From assembly GCA_903893215.1 (NCBI GenBank), contig CAITLJ010000070.1:1-64000 (forward strand): a stretch of 64,000 nt of DNA, read 5' to 3'. This DNA comes from an uncultured Ferrovum sp. (GTDB taxonomy: Bacteria > Pseudomonadota > Gammaproteobacteria > Burkholderiales > Ferrovaceae). The notes under the pieces were generated by a model that was given only the letters and a program-made list of their open reading frames with translations, was not told the origin of the DNA and searched no databases. Below, one piece after another: positions 51,525 to 61,368 of this stretch. Made by a program: the position numbers and the translations under genes. Position 1 is the stretch's first letter; every line of letters begins with the position of its first letter.

Positions 51525-51914
51525 ATGGATATCTCGTCAATCGGTTCCCCCTTGCCGCCGGCCCGCGATGTGCCGGCATTTGGCGTGTCTGCTTCCGGCG
51601 CGATCAACGCATTGGGGCAAGCATCAGGAAGCGAGGTCTCAATGTCTGGGGCCACCCCGGCAGGACAAAGTCCCGCGGACAAGCCGACGCGCACGCTCGA
51701 CATGCAGTCGGCCCTCACCCAGGCCAACCAGATGCTGCAGCAGAATTCCACCTCGCTCGAGTTCCAGGTGGATCCCACTTCCAAGCAGACTGTGGTCAAG
51801 ATGGTGGATATCACCAACAACCAGGTCCTCAAGCAATTTCCGAGTGAGGAGTTCCTGCGTATGGCCAGCGTGGTGGACACGCTGCAAAAGCAGCTTGTGA
51901 ACGAGAAGGCATAA
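51525..51914 (+). CDS. flaG: FlaG family protein
   Basis: FlaG (129 aa), a small protein commonly found between flagellin and fliD, linked to filament length in some bacteria. The conserved C-terminal half is LTQANQMLQQNSTSLEFQVDPTSKQTVVKMVDITNNQVLKQFPSEEFLRMASVVDTLQKQLVNEKA. The ATG at 51525 follows GGAG; an upstream ATG at 51510 is less likely. fliD starts 4 nt after the stop. Confidence 0.92.
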   Translation: MDISSIGSPLPPARDVPAFGVSASGAINALGQASGSEVSMSGATPAGQSPADKPTRTLDMQSALTQANQMLQQNSTSLEFQVDPTSKQTVVKMVDITNNQVLKQFPSEEFLRMASVVDTLQKQLVNEKA

Positions 51915-51918
51915 CACG

Positions 51919-54063
51919 ATGTCATCCACCATCAGCAGCTCACTGGCCAGCCTGAGCACGAACGCCACTGGCAACGCTACGACGGGCAGCACCGCCAGTG
52001 CGTCGACACCCAATACCGGCAATTTGGCCAACACCTCGGCCCAAGGCACGCTGGCTTCGGCGGGTATTGGTTCTGGCCTGAACGTCAGTCAACTGGTCAG
52101 CCAGCTGATGTCGGTGGCGCAAGCCCCGGTCACGCTCTACAACCAGCAGATTGCCAGTTATCAGACCGAGCTCAGCGCCTATGGTCAGCTGAGTGCGGCC
52201 ACCTATGCTTTCCAGACCGCCCTGGGCGGCTTGACCAGCGCATCAGGCTTTCAGGCCTTGACGGCCACGCCTTCCAACACCACGGTAATGACCGCTACCG
52301 CTGACCAGACCGCCAAGCCTGGAAACTACGCAGTCAACGTGAGCCAGCTGGCGCAGGCGCAAACGCTGGTTGCTGCGGGCCAGACCAGCACATCGGCTGC
52401 CATCGGCACCGGCGCTTCCACCCAGATCAGTTTCCAGTTCGGGGCGATCAGCGGCGGCAGCGTGACCAACGGGACTTACAGCGGTGCCGCCTTCACCCAG
52501 GACTCCACCAAGGGCGGCGGCAGCGTCACCATCGACAGCAGCAACAATTCGCTGCAGGGTATTGCTGACGCCATCAACAAGGCGGGCGTTGGCGTGACCG
52601 CCAGTCTGGTCAATGATGGCAGCGGCACCCCATGGCGACTTTCCCTCAGCAGCACCCAATCCGGGGCGCACAGCGCCATGAAAATAAGCGTCAGCGGTGA
52701 TCCTGCCCTGCAATCCCTGCTGGGTGAGGATCCAGCCGGTACCCAGAACCTCACGCAAACCCAGGCTGCGCAGAGTGCCGCCCTCACCGTGAACGGCCTT
52801 GCCATCAACAGTGATTCCAACTCGGTCAGCCAGGCCATTGCCGGGGTCAAGCTCAACCTGACCGGCACGGGCGCGTCCACGGTTACCGTGGCACAGGACA
52901 ATTCAGCCGCCACCACCAACGTGCAGGCGTTTGTGCAGGCCTACAACACCCTGCAGAGCACAGTGTCGACGCTTGCCGCACCGGGCGGTGGCACAGGCAC
53001 GGCCGGCCCGCTGGCGGGCCAGTTCAATGTGGAGCAGGTGCAGACGCAATTGCGCCGCACACTCTCCGGCACCATGACGGACGTGAACGGCAACAGCGGT
53101 ACGCTGGCCGATGTGGGCATCACCTTTCAGAAAGACGGCTCCCTTGCCCTCGACTCGACCAAACTTGCCAGCGTGTTGAGCGCAAATCCCGGGGAAGTGG
53201 CGTCGCTGTTCGCCCAGAACGCCGTAGCCAGCGATTCAGGAGTGAAGTTTGTCAGCGCACCACCGGGGGCGGCGGCCGGAAAATATGCCATCACGGTTGG
53301 TGCCATGGCCACCCAGGGTTCACTGACCGGTTCTGCTGCGGCCAGCACCACCATCACTGCCGGTTCGAACGACGGCCTCACCCTGGTGATTGACGGCGTG
53401 ACGGCATCACTGACCTTGCCTGCTGGCACGTATACGCCGGCCACCCTGGCCAGCGCTGTGCAGGGCGCGATCAACGGCAATGCCACCTTCAGCAAGGCTG
53501 GGGTATCTGCCACTGTCAGTCAGACCAACGGTGTGCTGGGCATGACCAGTACCAGCTATGGTGGCCATTCCTTTGTCAGTGCAGCGGGTTCGGCAGTGAC
53601 CAGCCTGTTGGGCGGTGCGCCGGCCACCAAGCAGGGCACCGACATCAGCGGCACCATCAACGGCTTGCCAGCGCGAGGTAGCGGACAAACCCTGATCGGT
53701 CTGACCGGCAGCAGTGTAGATGGTATCTCCGTGCAGGTGACCAGTGGCAGCAGCGGTGCCCGGGGCTCCCTTGCGCTGTCACAGGGGTTTGCCAATGTGC
53801 TCAATGGTCTGGCCGGCAGCTTCAATGGTGCTGCCGGGCTGATCACCGGGGCCACCAATACCCTCAATTCCGAGATCACTTCGACCAACAACGAAATCAC
53901 CCGCGTCAACCAGCAATTGTCCTTGCTGCAGGCTACCTATACCGCCCAGTTCACAGCGCTCGATACCACCATTGCATCCCTGAACAGCACGCAGAGTTAC
54001 CTGACCGGTCAGTTCAACTCCCTGGCATCGACCACGTCCTATATTTACAGCAACGCACGCTAA
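51919..54063 (+). CDS. fliD: FliD, filament cap protein, enlarged
   Basis: FliD (714 aa) caps the filament and guides flagellin folding. FliD_N (SAGIGSGLNVSQLVSQLMSVAQAPVTLYNQQIASYQTELSAYGQLSAATYAFQTAL) and FliD_C (NEITRVNQQLSLLQATYTAQFTALDTTIASLNSTQSYLTGQFNSL) are complete. It is longer than Escherichia coli FliD (468 aa) owing to a second flagellin_IN-like block (AITVGAMATQGSLTGSAAASTTITAGSNDGLTLVIDGVTASLTLPAGTYTPATLASAVQGAI) around residues 450-545. A bidirectional terminator follows. Confidence 0.96.
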   Translation: MSSTISSSLASLSTNATGNATTGSTASASTPNTGNLANTSAQGTLASAGIGSGLNVSQLVSQLMSVAQAPVTLYNQQIASYQTELSAYGQLSAATYAFQTALGGLTSASGFQALTATPSNTTVMTATADQTAKPGNYAVNVSQLAQAQTLVAAGQTSTSAAIGTGASTQISFQFGAISGGSVTNGTYSGAAFTQDSTKGGGSVTIDSSNNSLQGIADAINKAGVGVTASLVNDGSGTPWRLSLSSTQSGAHSAMKISVSGDPALQSLLGEDPAGTQNLTQTQAAQSAALTVNGLAINSDSNSVSQAIAGVKLNLTGTGASTVTVAQDNSAATTNVQAFVQAYNTLQSTVSTLAAPGGGTGTAGPLAGQFNVEQVQTQLRRTLSGTMTDVNGNSGTLADVGITFQKDGSLALDSTKLASVLSANPGEVASLFAQNAVASDSGVKFVSAPPGAAAGKYAITVGAMATQGSLTGSAAASTTITAGSNDGLTLVIDGVTASLTLPAGTYTPATLASAVQGAINGNATFSKAGVSATVSQTNGVLGMTSTSYGGHSFVSAAGSAVTSLLGGAPATKQGTDISGTINGLPARGSGQTLIGLTGSSVDGISVQVTSGSSGARGSLALSQGFANVLNGLAGSFNGAAGLITGATNTLNSEITSTNNEITRVNQQLSLLQATYTAQFTALDTTIASLNSTQSYLTGQFNSLASTTSYIYSNAR

Positions 54064-54090
54064 GCCACGGCGTGTGGGCGCGCCCCGCCC

Positions 54091-54126
54091 CAAACAAAAC
54101 GGCGCCGCCCGGCGCCGTTTTGTTTG
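54091..54126. terminator. Bidirectional terminator between fliD and the glycosyltransferase gene
   Basis: CAAACAAAACGGCGCC (54091-54106), loop GCCC, GGCGCCGTTTTGTTTG (54111-54126): a perfect 16-bp stem with T-rich arms on both strands. It serves the fliD transcript (+) and the converging SPINDLY-like gene (-). Confidence 0.9.
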
Positions 54127-54144
54127 CCGTACAGGTCCTGCCTT

Positions 54145-56376
54145 TCAATCGGACGTCGCTGTTTGCTCCGGGGGAGTGGCGGTCGTGGGCACCAGGAAAC
54201 CCTGCGGTGCCTGATCCGCACACCAGCGGCGCCAGATCGTTCGGAATGCGGTGTCCAGACCGACCAGGATGTTGGCCATCTGGCGATTGGGGGAGTGGAT
54301 GATGCGATCGCGCAGGCCAAGCCGGATCGTGTTCAGTTCGTCCAAATGACCGGCCCAATACAGGCCGCGGTCCACCAGTTGCGCAGGGGTGTCGGCCACG
54401 AAGGCTCCCAGTCCCACCTTGCGCAGGCCGGCGGTCGCTTGGTGACCGGCCGGCGTGATGCCTGCCACCGTCAATGTGGGTACCCCCATCCATAGGCCCA
54501 GATGCACCGTGGTGCCCCCGTTGTAGGGAAAGCTGTCCAGATAAAGGTCGATCTCGCTGTGCATCGCCAGATATTCCGGCATCGACATCTTTTGCCGGCA
54601 CACGATGCGCTCGCTGCAAATGCCCTCTTCCCGGAAGGCCTGCGTAATCCGGTCCGGTATGCCTGCCGGAGGCAGGTGGCCCATGATCAAACGGGCGTCC
54701 GGCAGGGCGCGTAGCAGCGCGCCCCAGGCGGCGACCGTCTCGCGGGTAATCTTGCTCAGCCGGTTCATGCTGGCAAAGGTCATATGTCCGTTGCGCAGGG
54801 CCGGTAATACATTGATGGCGGGTGCATGCGCAGGTGGTTTGACCGGGTCCGCGGCCGGCAGCCAGACAATCTTTTCGGTGAACTGGTCGTCGAAGCGGCC
54901 TGGTGGCAAAAAATACGGATCTGCAAAAATGTAATCCATCGCCCGCATGCCCGTGGTGCCGGGATAGCCGATCCAGGTGACCTGAATCGGGGCGGGCTTG
55001 CGTGCAAACACCAGCAACCGGTTTTCGGCGGTATGGCTCGCCAGGTCGATCAGGATGTCGATCTGGTCCTCGCGGATGCGGTCCGCCAACTGCCGGTCGC
55101 TGAGAGCCCGCACGTCGCGCCAGCACGGCACCAAGCCTTTCAGGCGGGTGGTGACTTCGTCGACGACCAGGTTGTTGTAATAGACGTGAAAGCGGTAGTC
55201 CGTCCGTTGCGCGAATGCCGCCAGGATCGGCTCGACAAAAACCGCCACCGAGTGGTCGTACATGTCGCCGGATACCAGACCGATGCGCAATGCGCGCTCG
55301 GGATTGCGGTCGTTGTTATGTCTGGGCCACTGTGACACCAGATTCTCGCAATACCGTCGATCGTAGGCCTTGTGCGCATCGAGGATATCGACGGGATCCG
55401 GGTTGGCCGCTTCCAGCTTACCGAACAGCCAGCTGGAGTACAGCGCCGCGTTGCTCCGGTCGGTATCGATCGAACGCTGCAGCATGTTCATGGCGCGCTC
55501 GGGGTCATTACCATCGGTGAGAATGCACATGCCCAGCAGGCCGAGTGTCATCGGGTGATCCGGATGAAGTCCGACGAATTTCTCGAGCCGCTCGCGCAGC
55601 ATGCCGGTGCGCTTGGCCCGGATCAGGGCATGAAAGTAATTGAAGCTGGCTTCGGCGTCGTCCGGCATCAGGTCAGCCGCATGACGCAGGGCGTCCAGCG
55701 TGTGGTCGCTGGGGCGCGTACCTTCTTGCGCTGCCTGGATCACGCCAAGCATCTTCCAGCCCATGCCATGGGTCGGAAAATCCGTGATCAGGTCGCGTGC
55801 AAGGCGCAGTGCCTCGGTCAGGCGACCGGTCGCGACCAGATCATCTGCCTTCTTGAGTTGCGCCTTGGCCGGCAAGCGCGACAGACGGGATGCAAAGCTC
55901 TCTTTTGCCGTGACCGGATTGGCCCTGCGTTGTGCCGGTTTGCCTGACTTGGCAGGTTTGATGAGCGCACCGCCCGACACCTGCGGCGGGAGGTGGTGAT
56001 TTAACCGGCTGGCAAGTTCAGCGCTGGTTGGTGCGTCGAGACCATAAGCTTCGGCTACCCGGATGATCTGTGCTGCCTTGTCCTTCTGCTCGTCCGCGAT
56101 CAATGCCTCGATGTAACCCGTCCAGTAATCCACGTTGCCCGGCGCAAGACCGATCGCTGCCTCCAGATGTTGCAGGGCCGCGCGGGTTTGCCGGCCCTGC
56201 AACAGCAACATGCCGAGGGCGTAGTTTGCGGTGGTGTGGCGGGGATCCGCGCCGAGGATCGCCCGGTATACCTGCTCGGCCAGATCCAGCTCGCCCTGCA
56301 CGTGGTAACCGAGGGCCTTCTCGCAGGCGTTGGCCAGCGTTTGCTCGAGGGTTGCGGGGGCGTGAGTCTCAATCAT
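54145..56376 (-). CDS. TPR and SPINDLY-type O-GlcNAc transferase family protein (GT41-like)
   Basis: A 743-residue protein with N-terminal tetratricopeptide helices (about 10-110 and 170-340) and a C-terminal GT41 catalytic domain (370-720). Signatures: RIGLVSGDMYDHSVAVFVEPIL, DILIDLASHTAENRLLVFARKPAPIQVTWIGYPGTTGMRAMDYIFADP, DLYLDSFPYNGGTTVHLGLWMGVPTLTVAG. Similar proteins next to flagellin genes O-glycosylate flagellin. It lies just after fliD on the opposite strand. The donor sugar and acceptor are inferred. Confidence 0.9.
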   Translation of the reverse strand: MIETHAPATLEQTLANACEKALGYHVQGELDLAEQVYRAILGADPRHTTANYALGMLLLQGRQTRAALQHLEAAIGLAPGNVDYWTGYIEALIADEQKDKAAQIIRVAEAYGLDAPTSAELASRLNHHLPPQVSGGALIKPAKSGKPAQRRANPVTAKESFASRLSRLPAKAQLKKADDLVATGRLTEALRLARDLITDFPTHGMGWKMLGVIQAAQEGTRPSDHTLDALRHAADLMPDDAEASFNYFHALIRAKRTGMLRERLEKFVGLHPDHPMTLGLLGMCILTDGNDPERAMNMLQRSIDTDRSNAALYSSWLFGKLEAANPDPVDILDAHKAYDRRYCENLVSQWPRHNNDRNPERALRIGLVSGDMYDHSVAVFVEPILAAFAQRTDYRFHVYYNNLVVDEVTTRLKGLVPCWRDVRALSDRQLADRIREDQIDILIDLASHTAENRLLVFARKPAPIQVTWIGYPGTTGMRAMDYIFADPYFLPPGRFDDQFTEKIVWLPAADPVKPPAHAPAINVLPALRNGHMTFASMNRLSKITRETVAAWGALLRALPDARLIMGHLPPAGIPDRITQAFREEGICSERIVCRQKMSMPEYLAMHSEIDLYLDSFPYNGGTTVHLGLWMGVPTLTVAGITPAGHQATAGLRKVGLGAFVADTPAQLVDRGLYWAGHLDELNTIRLGLRDRIIHSPNRQMANILVGLDTAFRTIWRRWCADQAPQGFLVPTTATPPEQTATSD

Positions 56377-56603
56377 GGGAGCGGGCCGGACGGTCGATGA
56401 CAGGCATCCAGTATCCTGCCGGGTCCGCGTTGCCGATTCTTCGAAAAGGGCGCGGTAAGGTGGTCTTATCGGCGGACAGCGCCTGTCCGCGGTCCAGTAG
56501 CCTTCAAGTCCGGGATCTCGTCCCGCGGTTAGGGTGCTAGCCGCGCTGACGAGCCCCGGCGGGAGGTCGCGATGACCTGACAGTGTTGAAAGGGGCGTTC
56601 CGG

Positions 56604-57800
56604 ATGAGCCAAAAACCGATTTATGTGACGCAGCCGCAGTTGCCGCCGCTGCGCGAACTGATCCCTTACCTCTCTGAAATCTGGGAGACGCGCGTCCTGA
56701 CCAATGGCGGCCCTTTTCATGTGCAACTGGAACGCTCGCTGTGCGAACACCTTGGGGTGCCTTATATCAGCCTGTTCAGCAACGGCACCTTCGGGCTGGT
56801 GACTGCGCTGCAGGCCCTGCGAATCACAGGCGAGGTGATCACCACCCCCTATTCCTTCGTGGCCACTGCGCACTCCTTGTTGTGGAACGGCATCCGCCCG
56901 GTATTTGTCGACATCGATCCGGATACGCTGAATATGGATCCGAGCAAGATCGAGGCGGCGATCACCCCACAAACCACGGCGATCATGCCCGTGCATTGCT
57001 ATGGCCACCCGTGTGATGTCGAAGCCATCCAGACCATTGCGGACAACTACAACCTCAAGGTGATCTATGACGCGGCGCACGCATTTGGCGTGGAATGTCA
57101 CTGCGGCAGCGTGCTCAATCATGGCGACCTCTCGGTGCTCAGCTTTCACGCCACCAAGGTGTTCAATACTTTTGAAGGCGGCGCCATCATCTGCCCGGAT
57201 GCCAAGACCAAGCAGCGCATCGACCATCTGAAAAACTTCGGTTTCGTTGACGAGACCATGGTGGTCGCGCCCGGCATCAACGGCAAGATGAGCGAGTTCA
57301 ACGCGGCGCTTGGCCTGCTGCAACTCAAGACGATTGATCAGGCCATTGCCGCCCGGGCGCGGATTGCCGCCCGGTATCGCGAAGCCCTGCGCAACCTGCC
57401 CGGGGTGATCTGCGTCGGTGATGCCGGCGAACGAGTATCCAATCACGCCTATTTTCCAGTGCTGATCGGGCCGGATTACCCGATGGAGCGCGATGCGCTG
57501 TATGCGCGCCTGAAGGAGCGCAATGTCTTCACCCGGCGCTACTTCCATCCCTTGATTTCCGAGTTTCCGATGTATCGCGGCATGCCGTCCGCGGCAGCGT
57601 CCAACCTGCCGGTCGCCACGGCCGTGGCGCGTCAGGTGTTGTGCCTGCCCATCTACCCGGATCTGTCCGAAGAAGATCAGACCCGGGTGATCGATGCGCT
57701 GTTCGAGTTTGCTGGCAGGACGCGAGCTGGCGGGCGCGCAATCATGTCCAGCGCGGTGACGCATCAGCACGATGAAGCCGGGATGCTACCGCTGTCCTGA
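56604..57800 (+). CDS. DegT/DnrJ/EryC1 aminotransferase (amino-sugar type)
   Basis: A 398-residue PLP enzyme of the DegT family, which transfers an amino group to a nucleotide-linked keto-sugar. Signatures: SNGTFGLVTALQAL, TTPYSFVATAHSLLWNGIRPVFVDIDPDTLNMDP, YDAAHAFGVE and SFHATKVFNTFEGGAI with the PLP lysine. Resemblance to VioA/FdtB-like enzymes is likely but the sugar is not certain. It is the only plus-strand gene of the island. The ATG at 56604 follows AAGGGG; a GTG at 56583 is possible. Confidence 0.88.
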   Translation: MSQKPIYVTQPQLPPLRELIPYLSEIWETRVLTNGGPFHVQLERSLCEHLGVPYISLFSNGTFGLVTALQALRITGEVITTPYSFVATAHSLLWNGIRPVFVDIDPDTLNMDPSKIEAAITPQTTAIMPVHCYGHPCDVEAIQTIADNYNLKVIYDAAHAFGVECHCGSVLNHGDLSVLSFHATKVFNTFEGGAIICPDAKTKQRIDHLKNFGFVDETMVVAPGINGKMSEFNAALGLLQLKTIDQAIAARARIAARYREALRNLPGVICVGDAGERVSNHAYFPVLIGPDYPMERDALYARLKERNVFTRRYFHPLISEFPMYRGMPSAAASNLPVATAVARQVLCLPIYPDLSEEDQTRVIDALFEFAGRTRAGGRAIMSSAVTHQHDEAGMLPLS

Positions 57801-57849
57801 ATGACCGGGCAGAATCCGCTGCCATTCGCGCAACGACCAGCCAGGTTCT

Positions 57850-58431
57850 TCAGTCCACGCGCTCGAACTTGATGGAGCGCGGATCCGACTCTTCTGCGGT
57901 ATGGCTCACCTTTTTGACCACTGCGCCATAGTGCAGCGGAAACAGGTTTCTGCCCGGGGTGTCCAGCTTGTTGAAGTAGGCGATCTCGAAATCCCGCAAC
58001 ATCACCTTCAGCCCGAATTCGGTGAACCGCCAGCAGTCCGGAACCGGGCCGTGAATGCGCGCATTCAGGGGCGTGGTGAACAGGATGAAGCCGCCGGTCT
58101 TCACGATCCGGCGCAATTCCCGGATCGCGGCAAAGGGATCCACCACATGTTCCAGCACTTCCGTGCACATCAGCGCGTCATAACTTTCATCGGCAATGTG
58201 CGCGTTGTGGCGCGTGATGTCGGCTACCACGTCCGGTCCGGTGGTGTCGGTGATATCGAGCGTGACCAGGTGATAAGGCTGCAATTCCGGAATGTGCTTG
58301 CCCTGGTTGCCGATGTCGCAGATCACGTCGGTCGGCCGCAGGAACCGTTCAATGAACACCTTGCGGGTGGCGTTGATGAAGTCCCGCGCCATGGGCATAT
58401 GCAGGTTATCGAATTCGGAAGGCAGGGTCAT
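57850..58431 (-). CDS. Class I SAM-dependent methyltransferase
   Basis: A 193-residue methyltransferase of the SAM Rossmann fold. Motif I region is VICDIGNQGKHI (atypical glycines), then DGYxLxC-type post-motif YDALMCTEVLEHVVDPFAAIRELRRIVKTGGFILFTTPL. The substrate is unknown; in a glycosylation island, sugar O- or N-methylation is plausible. It converges on the aminotransferase gene with 49 nt between. Confidence 0.85.
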   Translation of the reverse strand: MTLPSEFDNLHMPMARDFINATRKVFIERFLRPTDVICDIGNQGKHIPELQPYHLVTLDITDTTGPDVVADITRHNAHIADESYDALMCTEVLEHVVDPFAAIRELRRIVKTGGFILFTTPLNARIHGPVPDCWRFTEFGLKVMLRDFEIAYFNKLDTPGRNLFPLHYGAVVKKVSHTAEESDPRSIKFERVD

Positions 58432-58550
58432 GCTGGGTCCTTATAACGTGAGGCGCTCGGATGACGGCAGCTTCAACCCTTGTCGTGGCGTGGTCAAGCG
58501 GGTTAGGGACCGGGCAGGGCGCAGGGGGCGGCCTGCCGTAGCCGCGATCC

Positions 58551-59309
58551 TCAGCGCGACGAATAGCCACCGTCAACGGGAATCACCGCGCCAGTCACGA
58601 AGTCACTCGCCGCCGACGCCAGAAACACGGTCACCCCCTTCACGTCGGCGGGCAAGCCCCAGCGCTTGGCCGGAGTGCGCAACATCACTTCCGTACTCCG
58701 GGCGGCATCGCTGATCAGCGCCGTGTTCAGCTGGGTGTCCATGTAGCCGGGTGCAATGGCGTTCACACAAATGCCATGGGCTGCCCAATCATTGGAAAAC
58801 GCCTTGGTCAGTTGCGCGAGCCCGCCTTTCGACGCCGCATAGGCAGGGATCGTCATGCCACCGAACTGGCTCATGATCGACCCTACATTGATGATCTTGC
58901 CCCGCTTGCGGGCGAGCATGCCCGGCGCAACCTGCTGCCCATACAGGAAGGCCGCCGTCAGGTTGATCGAGAGCACCTCGTCCCAGTCGGCTTCGGCAAA
59001 GGTTTCGCTGGGGGCGCGGCGCTGGATGCCGGCCGCATTCACCAAAATGTCGATGTCGCCGCCGAGCAGACGGACTGCATCCGTCACCGACTGCCGGATG
59101 GCAGCGCGGTTGCGGATGTCCACCTGCAGGGCGTGTGCAGTAAAGCCTGCAGCGCGCAGGGTGTCGGCGCGCACGTGCACCCGGTCATCGATGTCGATCG
59201 CCACCACGGCAGCGCCGGCCTCGGCCAGTCCCTCCAGCATGGCGAAGCCAAGGTCGCCGGCACCACCCACCACCAGGCCACGCTGGCCAGTCAGGTCAAA
59301 CAATTTCAT
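58551..59309 (-). CDS. SDR oxidoreductase, KduD-like
   Basis: A 252-residue short-chain dehydrogenase. The cofactor loop is GGAGDLG, the catalytic triad includes S in NVGSIMSQFGG and YAASK, and NAAGIQR is the active-site strand. It resembles 2-deoxy-gluconate 3-dehydrogenase types. The ATG at 59309 has better spacing to GGAG than the ATG at 59315. It follows another SDR after 20 nt. Confidence 0.85.
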   Translation of the reverse strand: MKLFDLTGQRGLVVGGAGDLGFAMLEGLAEAGAAVVAIDIDDRVHVRADTLRAAGFTAHALQVDIRNRAAIRQSVTDAVRLLGGDIDILVNAAGIQRRAPSETFAEADWDEVLSINLTAAFLYGQQVAPGMLARKRGKIINVGSIMSQFGGMTIPAYAASKGGLAQLTKAFSNDWAAHGICVNAIAPGYMDTQLNTALISDAARSTEVMLRTPAKRWGLPADVKGVTVFLASAASDFVTGAVIPVDGGYSSR

Positions 59310-59329
59310 TGTCATGCTCCGCGACTCGA

Positions 59330-60094
59330 CTACCCCATGAACATTCCACCATTCACATCAAGCACGGCGCCTGTCGTGAAGCCGGATTCCAGGCTGGCAA
59401 AATAGCATGCAGCGGCGGCCACCTCGTCTGCACTGCCGATCCGGCCAAGCGGAAATTTTTCCAGCAATTGTTGCTGGGTGGTGGGATCGCGCCGGCGTGA
59501 CATGTCGGATTCGATGGTGCCCGGCGCGATGCAGTTGACCGTGATGCCGTGCGGTGCAAGCTTGCGTGCCAGGCCGTAGGTCAGCGAAATCATGCCGCCC
59601 TTGGAGGCGGTGTAAGACATGCCATTGGCATAGCCACCCATCCGTCCTGCATTGGACGAGATATTGATGATCCGCGGCGCCGTGCCGGTTTTCAGGTAGG
59701 GCAGGCATTTCTGGGTGACGAAAAAAGTGCCCTTCAGGTTGACGTCCAGCACGGCATCCCAGGTTTCCTCCGCGGTGTCTTCCACTGTGCTCAGGTCAAG
59801 CAGGCCTGCACAATTCACCAGCACGTCAATCGAGCCATGCCGGGCATGGATTTGCCCGAGTACCGGGGCGAGGCTGCTGATATCCGAGATATCGCAGGTC
59901 CACGCCGTGGCAGTGTGGCCGTCCTGTGCCAGGGCGGCGAGGGCCTCCGCCAGATGGTCGGCGCTGGAACCAAGGATGGCGACCTGCATGCCGGCCTGGG
60001 CAAACCTGGCGGCGATGGCGAGACCGATGTTGCGCGACCCGCCGGTAATCAGTGCGGTACGTTTGCCAAAGTGGAACACATCGTGGGGCATCAT
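59330..60094 (-). CDS. SDR oxidoreductase, FabG-like
   Basis: A 254-residue SDR. Cofactor loop TGGSRNIG, NCAGLLD, catalytic serine in NISSNAGR and YTASK. It may reduce a sugar or an acyl-thioester used to decorate the sugar. It overlaps the ATP-grasp gene by ATGA, so the two are translationally coupled. Confidence 0.86.
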   Translation of the reverse strand: MMPHDVFHFGKRTALITGGSRNIGLAIAARFAQAGMQVAILGSSADHLAEALAALAQDGHTATAWTCDISDISSLAPVLGQIHARHGSIDVLVNCAGLLDLSTVEDTAEETWDAVLDVNLKGTFFVTQKCLPYLKTGTAPRIINISSNAGRMGGYANGMSYTASKGGMISLTYGLARKLAPHGITVNCIAPGTIESDMSRRRDPTTQQQLLEKFPLGRIGSADEVAAAACYFASLESGFTTGAVLDVNGGMFMG

Positions 60095-61368
60095 GCGGCG
60101 TCCCTGGTGTGCCAGTCGAGGATCATGTCTGCACCATGCGCGTCAAGGACAGCCAGTGTCTTGCTGATGAAGTGCACGACCTCAGCGGATTGTGCGGGCG
60201 TGTCGGCTACCGTGTAGATGCGGGCAAACACCTGACGCTCCGTACCGGTCATGTCTTCGGTGACCACGTCGCCAGCATTGAAGCGCTGTAGCACCTCGAT
60301 GACCTGGGGGTGGGCCCTGACCGCATCGAGTCCGGCCACGTGCCCAACGGTTCCGGCTTTCAGCAGCACCCAGAGCGTGGTGGCATGATGGCCGCCAAAG
60401 GTGGGGTCGTTGACCTCCGCAAAGTCGCCCTCGAACATCCGTCCTGTCAGCGCGAACTGCAGGAGCATGGCGCGCTGATCAAACCGGTGGAAGTGCTTCA
60501 GGTACAGGTGCGGCGCTTCGCCCTGCAGGCGAAAGCCGGGGTCGTAGGCATAAAAACCCGCCTGGTCGACGAAGAACTGGATCAGTAACACGCCGTTGGT
60601 GATGCCCAGGTTTGTGAACATCCGGATCAGTTGCGGGTGTACCTCGGAGACAAAGCGCTGGGCATGCCGGCTCGGATATTCGGCGGCGATACAGACGGCG
60701 CTGAACTGACCTTGTTTGCCAGTCTTGTAACGGTCAGCCAGCGCGGAGAGATGTGCTACCCCATCCACGAACGTGTAATACGCGAACATGTCGTCGCACG
60801 ACATGTATTTTTCCACGATCAGTTCCTTGCGGATCGACACGGCCAAGGCTTTGCCGATGCCGGCCCGCAATTCCAGCGCCGTGCGGCATACGGAAATTCC
60901 CAGGCCTGCCCCGGCATCCACCGGCTTCACCACCACTGGAAAGCGGGCCTCGCCGGGCAGTTCGGGCGACGCGTAATCCACGCGGTAGCTGGGGGTGACG
61001 CCAATGCCGTGTTGCGCACAGGTTCGGGCAAACTGTGCCTTGGACGTGAGGGCGCTGATGATCGTCTCGCTGGCGTAGCAGTGAAATCCGTTCCGCGCGC
61101 AGATTTTCTGGTAGAACGGCACCAGCGGATCGGCCACCCCCACCAACACGCCGCCTGGCCGCTCGGACCGCAGGATACCGTCCACTGCGTCCAGGTCGGT
61201 GACATCGACCTGATAGGCGCGCGTTGCATTTTTCTTGGCCGGCGAGCCGGGGTAGGGGTCAAGCACGATGGTCTGCAGCCCCATCCGGTTGGCCACATCG
61301 ACCAGCGCCCCGGTTTCCGGGTTGCCGCCCAGGATCACGATCTTGCGGTTGTCATGGGCGGTTTGCAT
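60091..61368 (-). CDS. ATP-grasp enzyme
   Basis: A 425-residue ATP-grasp-fold protein. Rossmann-like start KIVILGGNPETGALVDVANRMGLQTIVLDP, then the grasp domain with FPVVVKPVDAGAGLGISVC and ELIVEKYMSCDDM, and DPGFRLQGEAPHLYL near the metal site. ATP-grasp ligases join a carboxylate to an amine or thiol; here the partner may be an amino-sugar. The exact reaction is not known. It overlaps both neighbours. Confidence 0.85.
   Translation of the reverse strand: MQTAHDNRKIVILGGNPETGALVDVANRMGLQTIVLDPYPGSPAKKNATRAYQVDVTDLDAVDGILRSERPGGVLVGVADPLVPFYQKICARNGFHCYASETIISALTSKAQFARTCAQHGIGVTPSYRVDYASPELPGEARFPVVVKPVDAGAGLGISVCRTALELRAGIGKALAVSIRKELIVEKYMSCDDMFAYYTFVDGVAHLSALADRYKTGKQGQFSAVCIAAEYPSRHAQRFVSEVHPQLIRMFTNLGITNGVLLIQFFVDQAGFYAYDPGFRLQGEAPHLYLKHFHRFDQRAMLLQFALTGRMFEGDFAEVNDPTFGGHHATTLWVLLKAGTVGHVAGLDAVRAHPQVIEVLQRFNAGDVVTEDMTGTERQVFARIYTVADTPAQSAEVVHFISKTLAVLDAHGADMILDWHTRDAA

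Noticed and set aside
56466-56473. Perfect sigma-28 -10 (GCCGATAA on the minus strand) upstream of the SPINDLY-like gene
   Set aside because: At 11 or 12 nt upstream there is no TAAAG-like -35; the bases there are GC-rich (CCGCGGAC). A -10 match alone is expected by chance.
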